Shown in pieces: positions 51,952 to 60,122 of a stretch of 60,928 nucleotides of DNA; within the stretch, counting starts at the first letter, position 1, and each line of letters opens with the position of its first letter. Source of the stretch: Thiocapsa sp. UBA6158 (GTDB taxonomy: Bacteria; Pseudomonadota; Gammaproteobacteria; Chromatiales; Chromatiaceae); the NCBI RefSeq assembly GCF_002423035.1, contig NZ_DIUM01000047.1, positions 1 to 60,928 of the forward strand. Direction: 5' to 3'. The notes beneath the pieces are model-generated. The model was not told where the DNA came from. It made no database searches and saw nothing but the letters and a program-made list of their open reading frames with translations. The position numbers and the translations under genes were made by a program.

Positions 51952-53187
51952 TCAACGCGCCAAGCTGCCGGCGACGCGTTGCCGGATGGCGCCGTCGACC
52001 GGCTCGTTGATCAACAGGGCGAAGGGTTCCCAGCTCCCGCCGCGGCGGACATAGCCGGCGTAGGTGCTGACGCCGCGCAAGGTACCGGTCTTGGCACGCA
52101 CGGCGGGGTTGCCGTCCTGTTGGGGCATCAGATCGCGATAGGGCTCGAAGGCGTCGAGCAGCTCCACGAGCTGGCGGGCGCTGAGCCGATTGGCGCGCGA
52201 GAGCCCGGCGCCGTCGTCGATCGTGAAATCACGCCACGCAAAGCGCTCGCGCGAGAAGTCGGTCATGGCGCGCTTGGCGCCGGTCATGGTCACTTGCCCG
52301 GTTCCCTTCGGATCGGCCAGCCGCAGGAAGAGCGCGTTTGCGATGAAGTTGTTGGAGTACTCGAGCATCGGCGACACCATCTCGGCGAGTGTGCGGCTGT
52401 TGGCGTGGCGGTAGATGCGTTCGGCGTCGCGCGGCATGGGTCCGATGCGCTGCTGCTCGCCGACCTGGATGCCGGCGCCTTCGAGCTTGGCGCCGAGCAG
52501 CTCGCCGAAATAGCGCAGTGCGGTGCCGCGCTCGCGCAGATTCACGCGTTGTTTTCCGGCGGCCCCGGTCATGCCGAAGCGTCGAGCCGAGTCGGTCAGC
52601 GGGGTCTGCAGCTCGGCGCTCTTGATGGCGTCGCCGGTGCGCACCAGGTTGACCGTGTTGAAGTTGGCCGCCAAGGCGGTGACGGGCGCGTCGTAGGGGT
52701 TGTCGGTCGAGGAGCGTCCGGCGATCTCGACATCCGGGCTGAAGAAGCTGTCGTCTAGACCGATCCCCGTGATCCGGCGCGGGCCCTTGGTTGCGAGCGC
52801 GCTCACGACCTTGTCGAGCTCCTCCGAGACCAGGTAGGGATCGGCATAGCCCTTCACCCAGAGCCAGCCGGCGTCGTCGGTGTAGAAGTCGGTCTCGAAG
52901 CGATGGTTGCGTCCCCAGGTCTCGAGCGCGGCGAACGCGGTCAGGACCTTCATGGTCGAGGCCGGAATACGCGGCGTATCGGCGCGGGTCGCGATGAGGT
53001 CGCGTGCGTTCTCCCGAAGGAGCAGGCTCGCCTGCGGAAGGGCCCGGACTTGGGCCACCGGGTCCGCGAGCGCCGTCGGCACGGCCGGAACGGCGGCGAG
53101 CACAAGCGTGAGCGCGAGCGAGAGCACGGCAAGGGTCTTCGACGGGGGGCGAGTGCGGCTTTGAGGCGGCATCGAAAGAGCGATCAT
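51952..53187 (-). CDS. dacB: D-alanyl-D-alanine carboxypeptidase/endopeptidase (PBP4, S13 family)
   Basis: The 411-residue periplasmic protein has a signal peptide (about residues 15-41) and the S13 motifs: SxxK in IPASTMKVLTAF (Ser77-Lys80), SxN in LEYSNNFIAN (around 263) and KTG in RAKTGTLRGVST (around 357). It trims or cleaves peptidoglycan peptides. It is shorter than E. coli DacB (477), with a reduced insert domain between the first two motifs. ATG 53172 is an alternative start five codons in. It lies 66 bp upstream of bioD in the other reading direction order, on the same strand. Confidence 0.92.
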   Translation of the reverse strand: MIALSMPPQSRTRPPSKTLAVLSLALTLVLAAVPAVPTALADPVAQVRALPQASLLLRENARDLIATRADTPRIPASTMKVLTAFAALETWGRNHRFETDFYTDDAGWLWVKGYADPYLVSEELDKVVSALATKGPRRITGIGLDDSFFSPDVEIAGRSSTDNPYDAPVTALAANFNTVNLVRTGDAIKSAELQTPLTDSARRFGMTGAAGKQRVNLRERGTALRYFGELLGAKLEGAGIQVGEQQRIGPMPRDAERIYRHANSRTLAEMVSPMLEYSNNFIANALFLRLADPKGTGQVTMTGAKRAMTDFSRERFAWRDFTIDDGAGLSRANRLSARQLVELLDAFEPYRDLMPQQDGNPAVRAKTGTLRGVSTYAGYVRRGGSWEPFALLINEPVDGAIRQRVAGSLAR

Positions 53188-53253
53188 TCCGGATCCAATG
53201 TGGGTGAGGAGGACGCAAGGTACCGAAGGCCAAGAATAGCCGACAACGCCCGT

Positions 53254-54021
53254 CTATGCGCGTCGCTTCGCTGTCCGGGCACCGGTCTGTGCCCGCGCCT
53301 CGGTCCGAGTCTGCGTCGTGGCGAGCTTGGCCGCATGTCGCGGGTGCAGATCGATCAGCTCGGGATGAAGATATCCGGCCAGCTCGCTCGGGGTCGGCGC
53401 TTCGAGCCAGGGCAAGACGCCCAGACAGGGCGCGTGGATCAGGGCCGCGAGGGTAGCGAGGTTGGCGTCGCGAGACAGCATCGTCGGGTCGACCTGATTG
53501 GCGACCCAGCCGACCAGGACGCCGCCTGTGCTCTGGATACTTTCGACCGTCAGCAGGGCGTGGTTGATGCAGCCGAGCTTTAGGCCGACCACCAGGATGA
53601 TCGGCAGCCCGAGTGCCTTGGGGATGTCGCTGACGAAGAGGTTCGGCCCCAAAGGCACGCGCCAGCCGCCGACGCCCTCGACGATGACCTGATCGGCCTC
53701 CGCGGCGAGTGTTCGATAGGCCTGCGCGATGGTCGGAAGACGGATCTCGACGCCGGTCTCTCCGGCGGCGATGTGCGGTGCGATCGGGGGTGCGAAGGCG
53801 TACGGATTGACCAGGCCATAAGGCGCCTCGGAACTGCCCTGCGCGCGCAGGCGCACGGCGTCGTCGTTGCGCAACCCGTCGGGGCTATGCGTGCAACCTG
53901 AGGCGACCGGCTTCATCCCGAGCACGCTCGGTCCCGTCGCCTGCATCGCGGCCATCAGCCCGAGACTGATCTCGGTCTTGCCGCAGCCGGTATCCGTTCC
54001 TGTTACGAAGAGCCCGTGCAT
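53254..54021 (-). CDS. bioD: Dethiobiotin synthetase
   Basis: BioD closes the ureido ring of dethiobiotin from DAPA, CO2 and ATP. The 255-residue protein has the P-loop GLFVTGTDTGCGKTEISLGL (residues about 3-22), the KPVASGC segment, VEGVGGWRVPLG and the nucleotide-binding GWVANQVDP. The C-terminal 20 residues are Thr/Ala/Arg-rich and not conserved. It is the last bio gene on this strand, separated from bioC by a composite repeat that occupies almost the whole 210-bp interval. Confidence 0.95.
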   Translation of the reverse strand: MHGLFVTGTDTGCGKTEISLGLMAAMQATGPSVLGMKPVASGCTHSPDGLRNDDAVRLRAQGSSEAPYGLVNPYAFAPPIAPHIAAGETGVEIRLPTIAQAYRTLAAEADQVIVEGVGGWRVPLGPNLFVSDIPKALGLPIILVVGLKLGCINHALLTVESIQSTGGVLVGWVANQVDPTMLSRDANLATLAALIHAPCLGVLPWLEAPTPSELAGYLHPELIDLHPRHAAKLATTQTRTEARAQTGARTAKRRA

Positions 54022-54038
54022 GGCGATGCGATCCTCCC

Positions 54039-54224
54039 TTGAACCGCGCCCGGCGCGGTATGCGATGTTTTTGGATTGGATCAGCCGCGGCAGACGTGAC
54101 GACCGCCGGAACCGGCGCGGTTTAAGAGATTAAAAAATAAAGTACTTAAACCGCGTCCACGTTGAGGCACCCACCCAACGTCAAGCTTACTCGAAAGGCA
54201 GCATCTCGCTGCGAACGCGGTTTA
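54039..54224 (+). repeat. Composite repeat (A, spacer, B) between bioC and bioD, plus orientation
   Basis: About 186 bp. The A module is at 54039-54125 (TTGAACCGCGCCCGGCGCGG to CCGGCGCGGTTTAA), the spacer at 54126-54145 (GAGATTAAAAAATAAAGTAC) and the B module at 54146-54224 (TTAAACCGCGTCCACGTTGA to GAACGCGGTTTA). It sits inside the bio operon, seven bases beyond the bioC stop, so it is transcribed with or separates bioC and bioD. Confidence 0.93.
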
Positions 54225-54231
54225 GGTGGGG

Positions 54232-55149
54232 TCAGCCCCCGGTCTCGACGGCGCGATCCGCGGGCAAACTCACACGATTGCGGCGTCCGATGGTGCTCAC
54301 GGGAACGGCGATGCCGCCCTGCGCGGGTTTCTGCTCCGGTACCCAGGCGTGGCCGTAGACGACCTCGTAGCTGGCCGGGAGTCGACCCTCGCTGCGGTGG
54401 ATCTCGTAGGCCGCATCCAAGGCCGCCAGCCGGGCACGTCCGGTGAGACCACGCGGGCGATCGGTGGTTGCGTTGCCCGCACCCAGGATCTTGAGATCCT
54501 GCATCAGCTCGCGCACGGCGGGGTAGGTCAGGGTCATCCGCTCGGTGTCCATCACCGGATCGGCAAAGCGAGCGCGCACCAGGGCGTCGCCGACGTCGTG
54601 CATGTCGAGGAAGGGGCTCACATGCGAGGCGCCGTCGACGCTCGCCCAGGCGTGGCGCAGCTCCTTCAAGGTGTCGGGTCCGAAGGTGGTGAACATCAGC
54701 AGCCCGCCCGGACGCAGGACGCGCAGACATTCGGCGAAGGTCCGATCCAGGCCGTTGCACCACTGAAAGGTCGCGTTCGAGACGATGAGATCGACAGCGC
54801 CGTCCGCAAGCGGAAGCGCTTCGGCATCCGCACAGATGCAGAGCGGGCGCCTGAGCCAGCGACCGCGTCGGCGCGCCTGCAACAGCATGCCGTGAGCGAA
54901 GTCCAGTGCGATCACTCGCGCCTTGCGATAACGCCGATGCAGCGCATCGACGGCATAACCGGTGCCGGCCCCGAGATCGAGCACGCGCTCGGGCTCGAGA
55001 CGCACGTAATCGAGTCGTTCCAGCAGCCGGTCGGCGATCTCGCGCTGGAGTACGGCGACACTGTCGTAGCGCTCGGCGGCCTGCTCGAAATTACGCCGCG
55101 CTCGGCCTTTGTCGATCCTCTGGTCGATGGGTTGGTCGATCGGGTTCAT
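54232..55149 (-). CDS. bioC: Malonyl-ACP O-methyltransferase BioC
   Basis: BioC methylates malonyl-ACP to start pimeloyl synthesis for biotin. The 305-residue class I SAM methyltransferase has RRNFEQAAERYDSVAVLQRE (residues about 18-37), motif I VLDLGAGTGYAVDAL, DFAHGMLLQARRR, LIVSNATFQWCNGLDRTFAE and VLRPGGLLMFTTFGPDTLKE, all typical of BioC. The C-terminus is extended by about 30 residues after YGHAWVPEQ. ATG 55149 overlaps the bioH stop (ATGA). Confidence 0.95.
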   Translation of the reverse strand: MNPIDQPIDQRIDKGRARRNFEQAAERYDSVAVLQREIADRLLERLDYVRLEPERVLDLGAGTGYAVDALHRRYRKARVIALDFAHGMLLQARRRGRWLRRPLCICADAEALPLADGAVDLIVSNATFQWCNGLDRTFAECLRVLRPGGLLMFTTFGPDTLKELRHAWASVDGASHVSPFLDMHDVGDALVRARFADPVMDTERMTLTYPAVRELMQDLKILGAGNATTDRPRGLTGRARLAALDAAYEIHRSEGRLPASYEVVYGHAWVPEQKPAQGGIAVPVSTIGRRNRVSLPADRAVETGG

Positions 55150-55958
55150 GGCGTGGTCCGAACCTCGCTTTGGCCGGCCCCGGGATCCTCGATGCGAGCC
55201 AGGACGTTCCGAACGAGTTCGCGGATTCGATCCGGGTGCGAGAGATGCGGCGCGTGGGCGGCACCCCGGACGATCGCCGTGACCGCGCCCGGCATCAGGA
55301 TCTCGACGCGCTCGGCCACCGCAGGGGGGACCAAGGTGTCGTGCGTGCCGAAGATCCACAGCGTCGGACAGCGGATGTCCGGGAGCCGGCCGCGCATGTC
55401 TTCGTCGCGCAGGATGTCCAGGCCGATCGAGAGTGCATCCGAGTCCGGCTGGGGCCGCTCGGCGATGCGTCTGCGCAGGCCGCGCAGGGTCTCGCGCGCG
55501 TCGTCGCTGCCGCGCACCTGGAGCGCGAGGAAGCGCGCGAGTGTCTCGGCGGGATCGGCGAGCAGGCCGGCATGGAACTGGTCGAGCGTCGCGGGCAGCA
55601 TCGCCGGCATCCAGTCCGCCGCACGCACGAAACGCGGTGTGCCGGTCATGAGGATCAAGCCTTCGACCCGCTTGGGCGCACGCACCGCGGCGGCCAGGGC
55701 GACCAGTGCGCCGAGCGACCAGCCGAGCCAGATCGCGCGCTCGGGTGCGGCCTCCAGGCAGGCGTCGGCCCAGGCCCAGAGATCGCCGAGAGGCGGCGAG
55801 AAGGGGCGGTCGCCGTGACCGGGCAGGTCGATGGGGCAGGGGATGACGCCGGGCGGGAGATCGCCGGCGAGATCGTCCCAGACGGCACTGTTCATCCCCC
55901 AGCCGTGGAGGAGAACGAGGTGGCGATGGTTGTGCTGTGCGTCTGTCGCGTCGGTCAT
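55146..55958 (-). CDS. bioH: Pimeloyl-ACP methyl ester carboxylesterase BioH
   Basis: BioH hydrolyses pimeloyl-ACP methyl ester to end the synthetic arm started by BioC. The 270-residue alpha/beta hydrolase has LVLLHGWGMNSAVWDDLA, the nucleophile elbow WLGWSLGALVALA (Ser near residue 80), the acid Asp in LWIFGTHDTLVPP and His in GAAHAPHLSHP. These match BioH of E. coli. It overlaps bioC by four bases and lies 195 bp after bioF. Confidence 0.95.
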   Translation of the reverse strand: MTDATDAQHNHRHLVLLHGWGMNSAVWDDLAGDLPPGVIPCPIDLPGHGDRPFSPPLGDLWAWADACLEAAPERAIWLGWSLGALVALAAAVRAPKRVEGLILMTGTPRFVRAADWMPAMLPATLDQFHAGLLADPAETLARFLALQVRGSDDARETLRGLRRRIAERPQPDSDALSIGLDILRDEDMRGRLPDIRCPTLWIFGTHDTLVPPAVAERVEILMPGAVTAIVRGAAHAPHLSHPDRIRELVRNVLARIEDPGAGQSEVRTTP

Positions 55959-56049
55959 TCGGTGCTTGGTCGTCCGTCCGAAAGTAGAGGCTGCGCGTCT
56001 GGCTTGTCGGGATCGCGCGGCTCGGCGCTTGATTCTAACCGATTGGCTC

Positions 56050-56060
56050 GGGGGGGGGGG
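56050..56060 (+). repeat. Homopolymeric G11 tract upstream of bioH
   Basis: Eleven consecutive G residues (C11 on the coding strand) lie in the bioF-bioH intergenic space, 92 bp before the bioH start. It is the longest homopolymer I noticed in the window and could vary in length by slippage. Confidence 0.85.
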
Positions 56061-56153
56061 CGGTAGCGCTGCGCCTGCGCGCCTGCGCGAGGCTGAATCT
56101 CGGACTTCGCTGCACGCGTCCGACCTACGGGTTCGCGCGCCTTGCGTTCCGGG

Positions 56154-57329
56154 TTACGTACCGGGTGATGCGTTCGGCGCGGCGTGGCGTAGGGTTGCGA
56201 GGGCGTCGAGCAGACGGTCGACCATGGTCTCGGTGTGGGCGGCCGACAGACAGACCCGCAGACGTGCGCTGCCCTCGGGGACGGTGGGCGGGCGGATCGC
56301 ACCGACGAGGATTCCGCGCGCCTCCAGCTCCCCCGCCCAAGCCAGCGCCTGATGGCTGCTCCCGGCGATCAGCGGCTGGATGGGTGTCGGCGATTCGGGC
56401 AACGGCAGGCCGAGCTGGTTCGAACCCGCCCGGAAGCGGGCGATCAGGGCTTGCAGGTGCTCGCGTCGCCAGTCCTCGCGGCGGGCGAGTGCGAGGCTCG
56501 TGCGCGTCGCCTCGGCGATGGCCGGGGGTGTTGCGGTGGTGTAGACGTAGCTTCGCGCGCGCTGGATCAGGGTCTCGATCAGGGCTTCCGAGCCGGCCAC
56601 GAAGGCGCCGAAGGTGCCGAATGCCTTGCCCAGGGTGCCCATCAGGATCGGCACCTGCGCGGCGTCGAGTCTGAAATGATCGAGCGTTCCGCGCCCTTCG
56701 CGCCCGAGCACCCCGAGCCCGTGGGCATCGTCGACCAGGAGCCAGGCGCTTGCGCGTCGTGCGATCAGGGCGAGTGCAGGCAAAGGGGCAAGATCGCCGT
56801 CCATGCTGAAGACGCCGTCGCTGGCGATCATGCGCGTGTCGCGGGCGCCGATCAGACGGACGAGCTCGGCGGTATCGGCGTGCGGATAACGGCGCAACGT
56901 CGCGCGCGAGAGGAGTGCGCCGTCGAGCAGCGAGGCGTGGTTGAGCCGATCCTGCCAGAGTGTGTCGCCGCGGCCGGTCAGCGCCGAGATGATGCCGAGA
57001 TTCGCCATGTAGCCGGTCGAGAAGAGGAGCGCGCGGGGTCGACCGGTGAAGTCGGCCAACTCCTCTTCCAAGGCATGATGGGCGGCACTGTGTCCGTTGA
57101 CCAGATGGGCGGCACCGCTGCCGACGCCCCAGCGCTCCGCCCCTTGTCGCAATGCCGCGATGACCTCGGGGTGATTGGCGAGCCCCAGGTAGTCGTTGCT
57201 GCAGAAGCTCAGCATCGGGCGGCCGTCCACGATGGCCTCGGGCTGCTGGGGGCGCTCCTGCACGCGACGGTGTCGATAGAGCCCCGCCGCCCGCTGCTGT
57301 TCGAGCGCCTGGTCGAGGTCGGGGGTCAT
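56154..57329 (-). CDS. bioF: 8-amino-7-oxononanoate synthase
   Basis: BioF condenses pimeloyl-ACP with alanine in biotin synthesis, using PLP. The 391-residue protein has SFCSNDYLGLANHPEVIAAL, then GSGAAHLVNGHSAAHHALEE, LVDDAHGLGVLGREGRGTLD and the PLP-lysine motif MGTLGKAFGTFGAFVAGSEA. Length is close to E. coli BioF (384). It is followed by bioH, bioC and bioD on the same strand. No bioA or bioB gene is in the window. Confidence 0.96.
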   Translation of the reverse strand: MTPDLDQALEQQRAAGLYRHRRVQERPQQPEAIVDGRPMLSFCSNDYLGLANHPEVIAALRQGAERWGVGSGAAHLVNGHSAAHHALEEELADFTGRPRALLFSTGYMANLGIISALTGRGDTLWQDRLNHASLLDGALLSRATLRRYPHADTAELVRLIGARDTRMIASDGVFSMDGDLAPLPALALIARRASAWLLVDDAHGLGVLGREGRGTLDHFRLDAAQVPILMGTLGKAFGTFGAFVAGSEALIETLIQRARSYVYTTATPPAIAEATRTSLALARREDWRREHLQALIARFRAGSNQLGLPLPESPTPIQPLIAGSSHQALAWAGELEARGILVGAIRPPTVPEGSARLRVCLSAAHTETMVDRLLDALATLRHAAPNASPGT

Positions 57330-57363
57330 GGCTGAGGCATCGGCTGGGTTTCGGCTGGGGTGA

Positions 57364-58143
57364 TCAACCCGGGTCTTGCGCCTGAAGCGCGGCGCCGTTG
57401 GTTCCCTGTCCGGCCGGGCCGAGCAGACGGACGTAGACGCCGGCGATGCTCTCGGGCAAGGGGTTGTTCAGCGCGTTCTCGCCCGGATACAGGCGGGCGC
57501 GCAAGGCGGTTCGCACCACGCCGGGGTCGATGCTGTTGACCCGGATCTTCCTGTTCTCGCGCATCTCCGCGGCGAGGACCTGCATGAGGCCTTCGATGCC
57601 GAACTTGGCCGCGGCATAGGCGCCCCAGTAGGCGAGCCCCTGCCGACCGACGCGGTCGGAGGTGAAGATCACCGAGGCGTCTTCGGAGGCCCTCAGCAAG
57701 GGCATGCAGACCTGCGTCAGGAGAAAGGGCGTGGTGAGATTGATGCGGATCACGCGATCCCATTCGCTTGCGTCATAGTCGTCGATGCGGCTCAGGAAGG
57801 GCGCGTAGGAGGCGCAATGGGCAAGTCCGTCGAGATGACCGAAGGCATCGCCGAGGACATTGGCGGCGGCGAGGAAATCGTCCTCCGTCGCCGTCTCCGG
57901 GTTCAGCGGCAGGATCGCCGGCTCCGGCCCGCCGTCGGCCTCGATTTGGTCGTAGACGTCGGTGAGGTCCGACTCGTTGGATTGCGACAGAACGACGGTC
58001 GCCCCGGCGGCCGCGCAGGCGAGTGCGACGGCCCGTCCGATCCCCTCGGCGGCGCCTGTCACCAGAATCACACGCCCGTCCAGTCGATCGGCGTCGGATT
58101 GTCCTTGGTCCATTGCTTGAAATGCCTCGTGCTCGGTTGTCAT
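57364..58143 (-). CDS. Short-chain dehydrogenase/reductase (YciK-like)
   Basis: The 259-residue SDR has the Rossmann motif ILVTGAAEGIGRAVALACAA (about residues 26-45), the NNAG-equivalent LAHCASYAPFLSRI and the catalytic Tyr-x-x-x-Lys in YWGAYAAAKFGIEGL, preceded by SVIFTSDRVGRQG with the catalytic Ser. It resembles YciK-type oxidoreductases in length and in VRTALRARLYPGEN. ATG 58113 (MDQGQSDADRLDG) is an alternative start. It lies 34 bp upstream of bioF and may share its transcript; no biotin role is known for the family. Confidence 0.87.
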   Translation of the reverse strand: MTTEHEAFQAMDQGQSDADRLDGRVILVTGAAEGIGRAVALACAAAGATVVLSQSNESDLTDVYDQIEADGGPEPAILPLNPETATEDDFLAAANVLGDAFGHLDGLAHCASYAPFLSRIDDYDASEWDRVIRINLTTPFLLTQVCMPLLRASEDASVIFTSDRVGRQGLAYWGAYAAAKFGIEGLMQVLAAEMRENRKIRVNSIDPGVVRTALRARLYPGENALNNPLPESIAGVYVRLLGPAGQGTNGAALQAQDPG

Positions 58144-58186
58144 GATTCGGAATTATCGCCGTGATCGCGCGCAGCGGCATTGACGA

Positions 58187-58273
58187 TTAAACCGCGCCGG
58201 ATCCGACGGTCGTCAAGTCCGCCGGGGCCGATTCCATCCAAAAACAGCGCATACCGCGCCCGGCGCGGTTTAA
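58187..58273 (-). repeat. Solo A-module of the TTAAACCGCG-terminus repeat family, minus orientation
   Basis: An 87-bp element with TTAAACCGCGCCGGATCCGA on its left and CCCGGCGCGGTTTAA on its right, both termini intact. The interior (GGTCGTCAAGTCCGCCGGGG, ATCCAAAAACAGCGCATACC) matches module A elsewhere. Its right terminus provides the TAA stop of the phytoene synthase-like gene (58270-58272). Confidence 0.93.
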
Positions 58274-59118
58274 TCGAGTGCCCCGCGGCGACTTTCGCGC
58301 CAGGCGTTCCAAAGCTTGCGGATCGGGGTCAGGGCGATCCGCTGATCGGCGACCTGAAAACCGCTGGCCGCGATCTCGGCGAGGAGGCGATCGGCAAGGC
58401 GGACGCGGATGCGGATCATGGCGGGCAACCGGGAAAGATCATGGCTCAGGCCGTTGCGATGGCGATTCAGATCCTCGGCGAGATCGGCGAGCAGTTGGGC
58501 CAAGTGCTTGCGGATCTCGGTCGGCCGTTGAACCGCATGACCCAAAGCATGACGATTCAGTCGCTCCTCGGGCAGGAAGCCGCAGCGTCCCTGTCGCAGC
58601 AGACGACCGCTGTCGCGCACGAGTTCGACCAGGCCGCAATGGCTCCCGGCGCGTCGGGCAGCGACCAGTCCGGCCGGGGCGGTCTCGCCGTGCGCGCGGG
58701 TGATCAGCTCGAAGAGCGCGCCGAGATCCAGGTCGGTCAGGGCCGCAAGTGCGTCGACGTCCCGCACACGCCGATCGGCCAGGATCGCTTCGGTCCCCAG
58801 GAGGATGTCGACGAAGGATTGTCGCGGCAGCTCGGCCCGCGCGATCAGCGGACCGAGCGACGCACCCAACGGATGCCGCCCCGTGCCCGCGAAGATGCGC
58901 TCGAGCTCGTCGTTCCACCAGTCGAGCTTGCGTGCCGCCACACCCGGGTCCGAGACTTCATCGACAACGGATCGCACCAGATGACGCCAGCCGAGCAGCG
59001 CGGCTAGATCATCCCGCAACCCAACCGGTGCAAAGCGCACGCTGTAATACGCGGACGAGCCGGGCGGGGTTGCGGGATTCGGATAGGCCCACTCGGTCGT
59101 CGCCTCCGAGCCCTGCAT
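58270..59118 (-). CDS. Squalene/phytoene synthase-like protein (NDUFAF6-like, probably non-catalytic)
   Basis: The 282-residue protein has the fold of squalene/phytoene synthases: SSAYYSVRFAPVGLRDDLAA, then WRHLVRSVVDEVSDPGVAAR containing a first Asp-rich motif (DEVSD), and PLGASLGPLIARAELPRQSF. The second Asp-rich motif expected before GFLPEERL is degenerate (VRDSGRLLRQGRCGFLPEER), lacking the DxxxD metal ligands. The closest functional analogues are NDUFAF6-type proteins, which lost prenyl synthase activity, so hopanoid or carotenoid synthesis should not be assumed. ATG 59118 overlaps the ubiG stop (TGATG). Its stop is the repeat terminus. Confidence 0.8.
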   Translation of the reverse strand: MQGSEATTEWAYPNPATPPGSSAYYSVRFAPVGLRDDLAALLGWRHLVRSVVDEVSDPGVAARKLDWWNDELERIFAGTGRHPLGASLGPLIARAELPRQSFVDILLGTEAILADRRVRDVDALAALTDLDLGALFELITRAHGETAPAGLVAARRAGSHCGLVELVRDSGRLLRQGRCGFLPEERLNRHALGHAVQRPTEIRKHLAQLLADLAEDLNRHRNGLSHDLSRLPAMIRIRVRLADRLLAEIAASGFQVADQRIALTPIRKLWNAWRESRRGALD

Positions 59119-59837
59119 CACTCGGAATCGCGCACGCAGGTGGCGAGGTAGTTGACGTCGAGGTTGTCGGGGTCGAGGTGATAGGTTTGGGTCAGCGGGT
59201 TGTAGGTCATGCCGGTCATGTCGGTGGTGCGCAGATCGGTCGGGCGGATCCAGGCGTGCAGCTCGGAGGGGCGGATGAAGCGGGCGTAGTCGTGCGTGCC
59301 CTTGGGCAGGAGACCCATCAGATACTCGGCGCCGAGAATGGCGAAGAGATAGGATTTGGGATTGCGGTTGAGGGTGGAGAAGACCACGGTGCCGCCCGGG
59401 CGCACCAGACGCGCGCAGGCATCGATGATCGAGGCCGGGCTCGGCACGTGCTCGAGCATCTCCATGCAGGTGACCAGGTCGAAGCTGTCCGGCTGCTCGG
59501 CCGCGAGCACCTCGACCGGCACGAGTCGGTAGCGCACCTCCACGCCGCTCTCCAGGGTGTGCAGCTCGGCGACACGCAGCGGCATAGCGCCCATGTCGAT
59601 CCCGGTGACATCGGCACCGCGCAGCGCCATCGACTCGGAGAGGATGCCGCCGCCGCAGCCGACATCCAGGACACGCTTGCCGGCCAGCCCGCCCGCAGCG
59701 TGCTCGATATAGTCCAGGCGCAGCGGATTGATCTCGTGCAACGCCTTGAACTCGCTGTGCGGATCCCACCAGCGCGAGGCCAGCTCCTCGAACTTGCTGA
59801 TCTCGGCGTGATCGACGTTGTGGATGGTTTCGGTCAT
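59118..59837 (-). CDS. ubiG: Ubiquinone biosynthesis O-methyltransferase UbiG
   Basis: UbiG carries out both O-methylation steps of ubiquinone synthesis. The 239-residue SAM methyltransferase has SKFEELASRWWDPHSEFKAL at the N-terminus, motif I VLDVGCGGGILSESMALRGA, EVLAAEQPDSFDLVTCMEML, VVFSTLNRNPKSYLFAILGA and the family tail YNPLTQTYHLDPDNLDVNYL. Length matches E. coli UbiG (240). It is coupled by a one-base overlap to the downstream phytoene synthase-like gene. Confidence 0.97.
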   Translation of the reverse strand: MTETIHNVDHAEISKFEELASRWWDPHSEFKALHEINPLRLDYIEHAAGGLAGKRVLDVGCGGGILSESMALRGADVTGIDMGAMPLRVAELHTLESGVEVRYRLVPVEVLAAEQPDSFDLVTCMEMLEHVPSPASIIDACARLVRPGGTVVFSTLNRNPKSYLFAILGAEYLMGLLPKGTHDYARFIRPSELHAWIRPTDLRTTDMTGMTYNPLTQTYHLDPDNLDVNYLATCVRDSE

Positions 59838-60122
59838 CGTCTGCGGCCCCGGCGGTGTGCTGTCGACATGGTGATGAGGGACATGTCGGTCTGATCGGGC
59901 CGCAATTCTACACCGCGAAGCCCTCCAAGTCGGATCAGCGTCGGCCGCTCTCGGGGACGGTTTTTGTTCGGAGCGAGACCGATTCCGTTCAAACCCGTCC
60001 TTCCGCGGGATTGCCGATCCTCACGACATCCCTCATCTCTTCGGAACTGCGCGACCCAGATAGCGACGCGGGACCGGAAAATCGATACACTGTGCGGCTT
60101 TGCGCCGCCGGGGGAATGAACG

